NCBI GenBank assembly: GCA_030154025.1
Contig: JASKKT010000016.1
Span: 1-46,607 of the forward strand
DNA length: 46,607 bases
Direction: 5' to 3'
Source: Methanolobus sp.
GTDB lineage: Archaea > Halobacteriota > Methanosarcinia > Methanosarcinales > Methanosarcinaceae
The position numbers were made by a program, and so were the translations under genes. Of the stretch, positions 37,559-45,128 are shown piece by piece. Positions within the stretch are counted from its first letter, which is position 1, and every line of letters starts with the position of its first letter. A model generated the notes under the pieces. It was given only the letters and a program-made list of their open reading frames with translations, made no database searches and was not told the DNA's origin.

Positions 37559-39481
37559 TCAGTTGCCGCTGAGATTCCCGGTTCCCATTACCACGAGCTT
37601 CGTTTCCATGGGTGTTGTCCAACCCTTGGGTATTATCTCATCCTTTTTGATATCTATACATATCTGGCTTGAGTCAAGGCCAGCATCCTTCATGTATTCG
37701 AGTATCATTCTCTCTCCAAGGTCCACAGCATAGTCAAGTGCCTCGTGGTAATCGTAGAAGCTACTTTTTCCCATCTCTGAGAACACCAGGAACTCCCATT
37801 CAGGAGCAGCCATTGAAGCTGGCCTGATGAGTATTTCAGCACGCCGTATTCCTTTTGCAGCCAGAGCCCCTGTGGCATTGCCTACTTCATAGTTGGCAGG
37901 CAGTATGATTTCGGCATCGAGCATCTCTTTGAGATCCCGGGCAAAAGCAGCCACAGGCCCACCTATAAGCACTATGGGGACATCGAGCTTGAACTTCACC
38001 GGGGACTGTATATCGAATATTCCCCTGATCTCCTCTTTTGGTACTTTTTCCAGGAAGAAAGAGACTATGTTGGCTGCCATGTTCTTTGCGAACTCTCTTT
38101 TTATCTGGCCTGCAAAGTCATAAGGCTCCATGCAGGCCAGAGATCCGAGAAGCTTTGCTCCCGTCACGGATGCTTCGGTGTCCCACTCGGCATACTCTCC
38201 AAGCACATGGAGCGCGTCAGTGGGAGTGAAACCAATGGCCTGGATGAGCCTCTTCTTCATCAGGCTGTCAAGCGATGCGTTTGAAGGGTACCTTTTGATC
38301 CTGTCAAATATCTCCGCTGTGGATGTGGGTCCCTCGCTGATGGCATTGAGTGTTTCTTCCTCTTCCCTGCTGATCTCAATAGCCCTGTAACCTGTGCGCA
38401 GGTAGAACTTGGTGGGCTGGTAATTTATCCCAAGGCGGATTTTTGAAGGCATGGGATTTGTTTTCAGCTGCTCCAGAAAACCAGGGTACAGGCTGGCAGC
38501 GCGGCATAGCGGGATAACCCTTCTTGGTTCAAAATGTATGATTTCTCCCTTGACCCATATATGGCTGTCACCGCCCATTGCCGAAGTCTCCATTTTTATT
38601 GCTTTGACCCTTGTCTTCCACCCTCCTACAACAGCCCCTTCGTCACTCATTTCCGGCACTCCGTTGTAGATGACGGAGATATCCGTGCTGGTCCCACCAA
38701 CATCGATGACTGCGCAGGTATTTCTGTTTGCCAGGAACGCAGCGCCCACAAGACTTCCTGCAGGCCCCGAGAATATTGATTCTATCGGTTTTTTCAGGGC
38801 ACTCTGGATACCTATGACAGAGCCGTCGCATTTGAGCATGAAGACCTTTGCATCCATTCCCCTTGAACGGATCTCCTCCTCCACTGTATGCATGAACCGC
38901 TCGGTCACTGGTATCAGCTGGGCATTCAGGAATGCAGTGACTGCCCTTTCAAATGCACCAAGATCCTGGGAGAGCTCATGCCCGCACACAACGGGAAGGC
39001 CTGTAAGTTCCACAATGGCCTCTTTGGCCGCAAGCTCATGCTCATGGTTCCTCACACTGAAAAAAGATGATACTGCAAATGCTGATACCTTGTCCTTTAC
39101 GGATAATGTAAAACCCCTGATGGATCCAATATCCACAGCTTCAGTTTCCGTTCCGTTGAAATCGTGCCCACCTGCCACCTGTAAGTAATGTTTTGTTGGC
39201 AGGTCTTTCATGACATCATAATCACCTATGAGTACCAGGGCTACTGGAAAGCCTGTTCCCTCAAGTATACTGTTCGTAGAGAGTGTAGTGGAAACAGAAA
39301 CAGTCCTGACATCCTTGAGGTAGCTTGGCTCCAGTCTGTCAATGGCTTTCCTGATCCCTTCAAGGGGATCGGGATACGTTGTCAGGGCTTTTCCGGTGCA
39401 AATGATAGCTTCATCTGAATCCCGTAACAGGACTGCATCTGTATAGGTTCCTCCTGCATCAATACCAAGGCTGTATTTCAT
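37559..39481 (-). CDS. Hydantoinase/oxoprolinase-family ATPase-like protein, copy 2
   Basis: This 640-residue paralogue of the gene at 32592 has the same layout: MKYSLGIDAGGTYTDAVLL, then CAVIDVGGTSTDISVI, KMETSAMGGDSHIWVKGE, and VGNATGALAAKGIRRAEILI. ATG 39481 follows AAGGAAGG; the upstream in-frame codon at 39502 has none. No HyuB-like partner is present. It is transcribed divergently from mttB across a 661-bp regulatory region and convergently with the PAS/GAF sensor. The substrate is unknown. Its position suggests a role tied to methylamine use, for example ATP-driven handling of a corrinoid protein or a nitrogenous substrate; this is inference only. Confidence 0.85.
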   Translation of the reverse strand: MKYSLGIDAGGTYTDAVLLRDSDEAIICTGKALTTYPDPLEGIRKAIDRLEPSYLKDVRTVSVSTTLSTNSILEGTGFPVALVLIGDYDVMKDLPTKHYLQVAGGHDFNGTETEAVDIGSIRGFTLSVKDKVSAFAVSSFFSVRNHEHELAAKEAIVELTGLPVVCGHELSQDLGAFERAVTAFLNAQLIPVTERFMHTVEEEIRSRGMDAKVFMLKCDGSVIGIQSALKKPIESIFSGPAGSLVGAAFLANRNTCAVIDVGGTSTDISVIYNGVPEMSDEGAVVGGWKTRVKAIKMETSAMGGDSHIWVKGEIIHFEPRRVIPLCRAASLYPGFLEQLKTNPMPSKIRLGINYQPTKFYLRTGYRAIEISREEEETLNAISEGPTSTAEIFDRIKRYPSNASLDSLMKKRLIQAIGFTPTDALHVLGEYAEWDTEASVTGAKLLGSLACMEPYDFAGQIKREFAKNMAANIVSFFLEKVPKEEIRGIFDIQSPVKFKLDVPIVLIGGPVAAFARDLKEMLDAEIILPANYEVGNATGALAAKGIRRAEILIRPASMAAPEWEFLVFSEMGKSSFYDYHEALDYAVDLGERMILEYMKDAGLDSSQICIDIKKDEIIPKGWTTPMETKLVVMGTGNLSGN

Positions 39482-39544
39482 ATTTTGGTTCCTTCCTTGC
39501 AATATAGGTTTTTCTATCGCATGTAGAGCAGATGCCCCAGTAGA

Positions 39545-39554
39545 GTATATATAG
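39545..39554 (-). promoter_or_regulatory. TATA-like box of hydantoinase-like gene 2
   Basis: On the minus strand the sequence reads CTATATATAC, about 65 bp before ATG 39481. It fits an archaeal TATA box with a leader of some 40 nt. Confidence 0.5.
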
Positions 39555-39568
39555 ATTTCGCAACCTTC

Positions 39569-39584
39569 TTAACGGTGTTAACAT
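39569..39584. promoter_or_regulatory. TTAACGGTGTTAACAT motif, near copy of the cysE palindrome
   Basis: Fifteen of these 16 bases match positions 3817-3832 upstream of cysE (C to T at one place). It lies about 15 bp upstream of the TATA-like box of the hydantoinase-like gene. The same position relative to the promoter in both places suggests one shared regulator. Confidence 0.45.
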
Positions 39585-40142
39585 AAGCAGTCCATTGCAC
39601 ACAATCAATATTAGTCAAAGTGCTATGAACTCTTATTTCAAGAACAAAATATATATGCACAAGATTTGATTTCCATGAGATTAAATATATTATATTAGCA
39701 GAAGCAACTTTTTCTCAGAAAAGGCAATTGTTCCTGAAGAAAATATGTGTGTATCTATGCATATCGTTTTCTTGTAACCGGTAAACTGCTATCCGATATG
39801 TTCTTATACAAGTTATACCTCTCCCTCCATGGGAAATCTATATATGTCAACTAAATCACTTAACATCATTAAGTGATGTATTATTTTAGTTGTCCCTGAT
39901 CTTGGATGCTCTTCTAGCTGGTTGAATTATGTGGTCTTGGAGTGTTCTCGTTATCTTTATATATCAAAACTTAAAGCACCGTAATAGGAAAATATATATA
40001 TTAGATAAGAACGCAACGTTTATATACTAAAGAACAGTACCTCCTTTTTAGGAGAACAATGCTGGAAAGCATGCTGAATCCCCACCGGATATTTTGTCAA
40101 TGTTCGGGAAGTTCAATACTTACATAAATTGGAGGTTAAGAT
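39585..40142 (+). promoter_or_regulatory. mttB upstream region, several TATA boxes and a stem-loop
   Basis: This long A+T-rich regulatory region holds plus-strand TATA-like boxes at about 39839-39846, 39958-39965, 39988-40003 and 40018-40027. A perfect 9-bp stem-loop at 39855-39877 (ATCACTTAA, CATCA loop, TTAAGTGAT) would suit an operator. The last two boxes best suit the mttB transcript, giving a leader of about 100-120 nt that contains the small leader ORF. Long leaders are known for methyltransferase operons in Methanosarcina. Confidence 0.55.
40059..40127 (+). CDS. Possible 22-residue leader peptide of mttB
   Basis: ATG 40059 stands 4 nt after a perfect AGGAG and opens a 22-codon frame ending in UAA at 40125-40127, just 15 nt before the mttB start. 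The peptide begins MLESMLNPHR and contains two Cys and three more Ser near its end. The AGGAG (40050-40054) can pair with CTCCT (40041-40045) in a small hairpin. It could be an upstream ORF controlling mttB translation. No family is recognised, and it may be chance. Confidence 0.35.
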   Translation: MLESMLNPHRIFCQCSGSSILT

Positions 40143-41630
40143 ATGGTAAGACAACTTTTTCCAGGTAGAAGGCCATTGGAAGGCGTAAGTCTGGAGCTCT
40201 TCTCTGAGGATGATCTCAGGGCTCTTCACTACGCCACAATGGATGTTTTCATAAACACCGGTATCCAGGTCTCAGACGCTGCAGCCAGGGCTGTCTTTAA
40301 GGAAGGCGGCTGTCTGGTCGACGAAAAGACCCAGGTAGTAAAGATCCCTGAATACGTAGTCAACAGGGCTTTACTCGACTGCCCATCAAAGTTCGTTCTC
40401 TGGGGACGTGACAAGAAGAAAAACGTCAAACAGGAACACAAAGGAAAGGTACACTGGACCTGCTTCGGTACCGGTGTCAAGATGTGCAACTACCAGGCAC
40501 CTGGTAAGTACACAACAGTTGACTCAACAGAGAAGGACCTTGCAGACACAGCAAAGATCTGTGACTGGGCAGAGAACATCGACTATTACTCACTTGCAGT
40601 TTCCGCAAGGGACTGGGCAGGCAAGGGTGCACAGGATGTTCACGAGACCCTGACCCCTCTGATGAACACCACAAAGCACTTCCACCACATCGACCCTGTA
40701 GGCGAGAACGTGGAATACTATCAGCAGATCGCTGTGGCATACTACGGTGGAGATGCTGAGGAAGCACGCAAGAAGCCCCTGTTCTCAACACTTGTATGCC
40801 CGACAAGCCCACTGGAACTCAGTGTCAACGCTTGCCAGGTCATTATGAAGGGTGCAAAGTTCGGTACACCTGTTAACGTGCTCAGCATGGCTATGGCCGG
40901 CGGTTCCTCTCCGGTACACCTCGCAGGTACCCTCGTCACCCACAATGCAGAGGTACTCGCAGGTATCGTGCTCGCACAGCTGGTCCAGCCAGGCGCACCT
41001 GTATGGTACGGAAGCTCCACAACCACCTTTGACCTGAAGAAGGGTACAGCACCGGTCGGTTCACCGGAGCTTGGTCTTATAAGCGCTGCCGTTGCAAAGC
41101 TCGGTCAGTACTATGGCCTGCCCACCTTCGTGGCCGGTTCGTAGTCTGATTCCAAGATACCTGATGGCCAGGCTGGCCATGAGAAGACGATGACCACGCT
41201 TCTCCCCGCTTTCGCAGGTGCTAACACCCTGTACGGTGCAGGTATGCTTGAACTTGGTATGACATTCTCACTCGAGCAGCTTGTCTTTGACAATGACATG
41301 ATCTCAATGACAAAGAAAGCAATGGAAGGAATCCCCGTAAATGAAGAGACCATGGCGGTTGATGCGATCGAACAGGTAGGTATCGGGAAGAACTTCCTTG
41401 CACACAAGACCACAAGAAAGAACATAGACTTGCCATCCAGCCCGAAACTCATTGACAGAATGATGTACGGAGACTGGGAAATGGCCGGCGCAAAGGACAT
41501 TGCAACAGTGGCTCACGAGAAGGTCGTTGACATCATGAAGAACCACGAAGTTGCACCAATAGACGCTGACCTGCTCAAGGACATGAAGGCCATTGTCGAC
41601 AAGGCTGACAAGGCATTCAGAGGCGCATAA
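40143..41630 (+). CDS. mttB: Trimethylamine methyltransferase MttB, pyrrolysine-containing
   Basis: MttB demethylates trimethylamine and passes the methyl group to MttC. The reading frame is 495 residues with one in-frame UAG at 41142-41144, read as pyrrolysine 334. Sequence on both sides is continuous MttB: LPTFVAGS before the amber, [17 protein letters not shown] after it. Length and Pyl position equal those I recall for M. barkeri MttB. Ignoring the amber would split it into 333 residues plus a false second gene. GGAGGT lies 6 nt before ATG 40143. mttC follows after 13 nt with its own GGAGG. The methyl-binding pocket is a TIM barrel in family members. Confidence 0.98.
41142..41144 (+). other. 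Pyrrolysine codon (UAG) in mttB
   Basis: This in-frame amber codon at residue 334 of MttB lies between GGTTCG and TCTGATTCC. The downstream frame stays open for 161 more residues with family sequence, so it is decoded by tRNA-Pyl and not a stop. Confidence 0.97.
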
Positions 41631-41643
41631 GGAGGTTACAATT

Positions 41644-42291
41644 ATGGCAACAAAAGAACAGATTATCGCAAAAGCAAAAGCAGCAATTTTAGATTTCGAT
41701 GAAGACGCTGCAGCAGAAGCAGCTGAGGAATCCCTGGCTGCCGGAATAAGCCCTGCAGATGTTATCCAGGATGGTTACACTGCTGCAATGAACGAGATCG
41801 GTGAACAGTTCGAGGCAGGTACGCTCTTCCTTCCCCACGTTATCGCAGCATCTGAAGCAATGAACGCCGGAGTGGCAATACTTACTCCTGCGCTCGAAAA
41901 GCTTGGCGGAGAGACCAAGAGCAGAGGTAAGATCGTCATAGGCACCATTGAGGGTGACATCCACTCCATCGGAAAGGATATCGTTGCAACCATGCTCAAG
42001 ATCGAGGGTTACCAGGTATTCGATCTCGGCAGGGACGTACCCATAAAGAGCTTTGTAGAGAAGGCAAAGCAGGTCGGAGCCGAGGTAGTTGCTTCATCCG
42101 CACTGATGACAACAACCATGGTCAACCAGATCCAGATCGAAGAACAGCTCAAGGAAGCAGGAGTTCGTGGCTCACTAAAGACAATGGTCGGCGGCGCACC
42201 TGTTACCCAGGACTGGGCAAAGAAGATCGGTGCTGACATCTACGGCGAGAATGCAACAGACGTAGTAAACAAACTCAACGCAATATTCTGA
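41644..42291 (+). CDS. mttC: Trimethylamine corrinoid protein MttC
   Basis: This 215-residue corrinoid protein takes the methyl group from MttB and presents it to MtbA for coenzyme M methylation. A helical cap domain (about 1-90) carries GEQFEAGTLFLPHVIAASEAMNAG. The cobalamin-binding Rossmann domain has the base-off ligand motif EGDIHSIGKDIVATMLK (DxHxxG, His about residue 105), LGRDVP and a C-terminal MVGGAPVTQDWAKKIGAD. ATG 41644 follows AGGAGG; the frame extension to 41593 lies in mttB. Reductive activation should come from RamA. Confidence 0.97.
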   Translation: MATKEQIIAKAKAAILDFDEDAAAEAAEESLAAGISPADVIQDGYTAAMNEIGEQFEAGTLFLPHVIAASEAMNAGVAILTPALEKLGGETKSRGKIVIGTIEGDIHSIGKDIVATMLKIEGYQVFDLGRDVPIKSFVEKAKQVGAEVVASSALMTTTMVNQIQIEEQLKEAGVRGSLKTMVGGAPVTQDWAKKIGADIYGENATDVVNKLNAIF

Positions 42292-42652
42292 TCACGCAAG
42301 TGGTCAGGTAGCAGGGATGTGGATCTTGTCTGCATCCTCTGCCACCATTGCGCATTACTTTGAATATCTTCCCTTGTGAAGAAGGTGCTTTGGGTCCTTC
42401 CCTTTAACATTTATTTGCACCTCAAGAAGATGATCCACCATGGATAGGCTACTATCATGTATGAGGTTGCAGAATATCCGGCTAATTTCATTATTATGGC
42501 AGCAATGCCTGCATCCGGGGTTCCGGATGGGTGTCATTGTATTATATTCCGTGATGTTTCATCTTTTGTATCCCCATTGGCGGGTTCATTCCCGTATCTG
42601 ATATAGTATTAACGAATCAGGAAAGGTTGGAAATAATGTAGGAGGTAGTAGT
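42292..42652. other. mttC-mttP intergenic region with a long stem-loop
   Basis: This 361-bp gap contains a perfect 7-bp hairpin at 42512-42529 (CATCCGG, GGTT loop, CCGGATG). Around it CAATG (42503-42507) and CATTG (42535-42539) add five outer pairs across an internal loop. AT-rich sequence at about 42540-42620 may be a promoter for mttP. A 60-codon minus-strand frame is not credited. The gap may separate or attenuate expression of mttP relative to mttBC. Confidence 0.5.
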
Positions 42653-43699
42653 ATGGATTTGCAATCATTAAAAAAGCAAGAACACCAGAGAAGGATCAGA
42701 AAGGGTTTCATGTGGGCTTTCTTCTGTGCCATCCTCTGGGGTCTTTGGTACATACCCGGTACCGTTGTCTGGGTACTTAATCCTTTTGATGAGATGTATG
42801 GTGAAATAGCTGCAACTAATGGCGACTCCACGTCGCTTGTCATAACAGCTGTTCTTATAACTGCTTTTAATGCACTTACAGTTATCATGGCCCTTATGGT
42901 CTGGAACGGAGCTCTGGGCAAGTTCGGAGAAATGAAGAGAACTATCATGGAGTTCAAGCCGTGTTCCAGGTGGTTCTTCTTGGCTTCGATCTTCGGTGGC
43001 CCTATAGCTATCCTGGGTTCATTTATCTCCATGGGTTTTGTCGGAGGCGCGTTTGCAGCAGTTGCGGCTTTGATGTATCCTGTTGTTGGTTCTATTCTTG
43101 CTTCAAAATGGTATGGTGAAAAGATCTCCAAGCGTGCTTTTGTAGGTATTGCCTTTATCATTATCGGAGGCATCACCATCTTCGGTGGCGGTCTGCTGAC
43201 CGAGCTTGGAAATGGTAATATTGTATGGATTGGTTACATCGGCGGTCTCATGGCTGCTGTAGGCTGGGGTATCGAGGGTGCAATTGCAGGTAAGGGACTC
43301 GATATTGCAGAGCCGGATGTAGGCCTGACACTCAGGTTCGTCGGTGAGAACATTATCTGGTGGATTATTGCGATTCCACTCCTTGCGATTGCTGGTTTCC
43401 CAATGATCAAGTACGCACTGCTTGTATTTGAGCCACTCACAATGCTTTTGCTTATCTTTGCAGGAATTACTTTTGGTTTCTGTTATGTGACATGGTACAA
43501 GTCCTTCCCGCTCATCGGTGTGGGTAGAGGCCAGGGCATTGGTAACCTCTACGGTCTTTTCGCAGTGGTATTCATTGCCCTCTTCTTCGGGGACATTCCT
43601 TCATGGACAATCCTTGTAGGAGGCGCTCTCTGTCTTATTGGAAGTTCGGTGATGTTCTCTGAGGATGCAGGTCAACTGGAATCATTGAGAGGTGAGTAA
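42653..43699 (+). CDS. mttP: Trimethylamine permease-like membrane protein MttP
   Basis: This polytopic membrane protein of 348 residues has about ten transmembrane helices of the EamA/drug-metabolite transporter type. Examples are FMWAFFCAILWGLWYIPGTV, AFAAVAALMYPVVGSILASK, AFVGIAFIIIGGITIFGGG and IGNLYGLFAVVFIALFFGD. The Methanosarcina homologue in the mtt cluster is named MttP and thought to import trimethylamine; transport is inferred there too. GGAGGT lies 6 nt before ATG 42653. Its UAA abuts the next ATG (TAAATG), so the following small gene is translationally coupled. Confidence 0.9.
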   Translation: MDLQSLKKQEHQRRIRKGFMWAFFCAILWGLWYIPGTVVWVLNPFDEMYGEIAATNGDSTSLVITAVLITAFNALTVIMALMVWNGALGKFGEMKRTIMEFKPCSRWFFLASIFGGPIAILGSFISMGFVGGAFAAVAALMYPVVGSILASKWYGEKISKRAFVGIAFIIIGGITIFGGGLLTELGNGNIVWIGYIGGLMAAVGWGIEGAIAGKGLDIAEPDVGLTLRFVGENIIWWIIAIPLLAIAGFPMIKYALLVFEPLTMLLLIFAGITFGFCYVTWYKSFPLIGVGRGQGIGNLYGLFAVVFIALFFGDIPSWTILVGGALCLIGSSVMFSEDAGQLESLRGE

Positions 43700-43996
43700 A
43701 TGGCAGGAAACCGTCCAATAAAGTTCAGAATACTTGAGCTCTGTAATAAGAGTGAAGGAGCCTGGAACTATGAGATCGTCAAACAGATACAGAAGGAGTA
43801 CAACCTCAAGGGGGATTTCCAGAGGGACTCGATCAATTTCGATTTGATAGAACTGGCATCAGGCGGACTGCTCAAGGATGTAGAGGTCAAGGTCGATGAA
43901 GAGGGGATCTACAAGAAAGGTTTCCTCCTGCACAAGTATGTGATCACCGACTTCGGGAAAACCAGAGCCGCAGATGCCTGTCTGATGTATGTGTGA
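43700..43996 (+). CDS. Small protein, probable winged-helix type, coupled to mttP
   Basis: This 98-residue protein starts directly after the mttP stop. IKFRILELCNKSEGAWNYEI and VKQIQKEY.L.GD look like the first helices of a winged helix. YKKGFLLHKYVITDFGKTRA has the usual Y.IT.FGK..A wing ending of PadR/PF03551-like or MarR-like domains. It may regulate the mtt/mtb genes or be a cytoplasmic partner of the transporter. The family is not assigned with certainty. AGGTGA within the end of mttP is the ribosome site. Confidence 0.65.
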   Translation: MAGNRPIKFRILELCNKSEGAWNYEIVKQIQKEYNLKGDFQRDSINFDLIELASGGLLKDVEVKVDEEGIYKKGFLLHKYVITDFGKTRAADACLMYV

Positions 43997-44010
43997 AGGA
44001 GGGATCTGAA

Positions 44011-44160
44011 ATGGTACAAACACAAGCTGCAATGGAAGCCTACAATGCTTACTGGGTTAATTCTCCTGTGCCTGCTGCAGAAGTAATGTGGATGGTAGTC
44101 GTCCTCATTGTTGCAATACTCGCACTATGGCAGGCAAGGACCTTTGTTTCCCAGTTCTGA
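44011..44160 (+). CDS. 49-residue single-pass membrane protein
   Basis: This small gene starts 14 nt after the previous stop, with GGAGGGATCTGAA before ATG 44011. The protein starts MVQTQAAMEAYNAYWVNSPV. It has one hydrophobic helix (about residues 22-40, EVMWMVVVLIVAILALWQAR) and ends TFVSQF. Good ribosome site, operon position and clean membrane helix support it as real. It may be a small subunit of the MttP transporter; that is inference. No family is recognised. Confidence 0.65.
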   Translation: MVQTQAAMEAYNAYWVNSPVPAAEVMWMVVVLIVAILALWQARTFVSQF

Positions 44161-44462
44161 TGGAACAGATGTAGAATAGGTGAGTAGATAGATAGTCAAA
44201 TACAGTCAACATCTGCCGGTAGTGACCAATACTTCCGGCACATGTTCTGTAGTTCTATTTATTGCTTTATTTGTTTGAGGTCAGGTTGATGCAAGTATAG
44301 GGGATAAATATTTATAGTACATATTTGAGCCGACTTAGGGTAAGATTTATATAATGCTCTCAAACACTACATATAAATATTTGCCATGGCTTGCCTTAAA
44401 TGCTGATCCATTACACGAATGGAGTATAATACAAAATCATAAAACACACGAGGTGTATGAGA
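44161..44462 (+). promoter_or_regulatory. mtbC promoter region
   Basis: The gap before mtbC holds several TATA-like sequences: ATAAATATTTATAG at about 44304-44317, GATTTATATAATG at about 44345-44357 and ACATATAAATATTTG at about 44370-44384. mtbCB therefore probably has its own promoter as well as any read-through from mttP. GAGGTG (44450-44455) is the mtbC ribosome site. Confidence 0.5.
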
Positions 44463-45107
44463 ATGAACAAAGAAGAAACGTTCAAGAAGCTTTCTGATGC
44501 GATCGTTTCCTGCAAGAAGGATGCCGTTGTGGCAGCTGTACAGAGTGCAAGAAACGAGGGTATCGAGCCTGCAGAGATCATTGAGAAAGGTCTTGCAGCC
44601 GGCATGAATGAGGTTGGCGTCATGTTCGAGAGGGGCAAGTTATTCCTGCCTCACGTAATGATGGCAGCCGGAGCAATGGAGGCTGGTGTCAGCCTGCTTG
44701 AGGCCGACATGCCAAAGGATGCTGCAAAGAAGAAACTCGGCGTGATCGTCAACGGCACTGTTGAGGGAGATGTGCATGACATCGGCAAGTCCATTGTTTC
44801 CACAATGCTCCAGTCCGCCGGTTTTGAAGTGCATGACCTTGGCAGGGACGTTCCCCTGCAGGACTTCATTGACAAGATCAAGGAGACTGACGCAGGTATG
44901 GTCGGTATGTCCGCCCTGATGACCACAACCCTGCCAGGCCAGAGAGAGGTCATCGAGATGCTCAAGGAACAGGGTCTGCGCGACAAGGTCAAGGTCATGG
45001 TTGGCGGAGCACCTGCTACCCAGAACTGGGCTGACAAGATCGGTGCCGACTGCTATGCTGAGAATGCAAGTGAGGCAGTTGCAAGGGCCAAGGAACTCCT
45101 TCTTTAA
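44463..45107 (+). CDS. mtbC: Dimethylamine corrinoid protein MtbC
   Basis: This 214-residue corrinoid protein accepts the methyl group of dimethylamine from MtbB. It has a helical cap domain, then the cobalamin motif EGDVHDIGKSIVSTMLQ (DxHxxG, His about 103), HDLGRDVPLQDFI and VMVGGAPATQNWADKIGAD. It closely resembles MttC but is the adjoining partner of mtbB, 21 nt upstream, which decides the name; MtmC is the alternative. ATG 44463 is 7 nt after GAGGTG. The ATG two codons earlier is too close to the site. Confidence 0.93.
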   Translation: MNKEETFKKLSDAIVSCKKDAVVAAVQSARNEGIEPAEIIEKGLAAGMNEVGVMFERGKLFLPHVMMAAGAMEAGVSLLEADMPKDAAKKKLGVIVNGTVEGDVHDIGKSIVSTMLQSAGFEVHDLGRDVPLQDFIDKIKETDAGMVGMSALMTTTLPGQREVIEMLKEQGLRDKVKVMVGGAPATQNWADKIGADCYAENASEAVARAKELLL

Positions 45108-45128
45108 ATCAAGACAAAAGGTGAGATA

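Noticed and set aside
41190-41630. Separate 146-codon gene after mttB
   Set aside because: It is the C-terminal part of MttB in the same frame, beyond the pyrrolysine codon.
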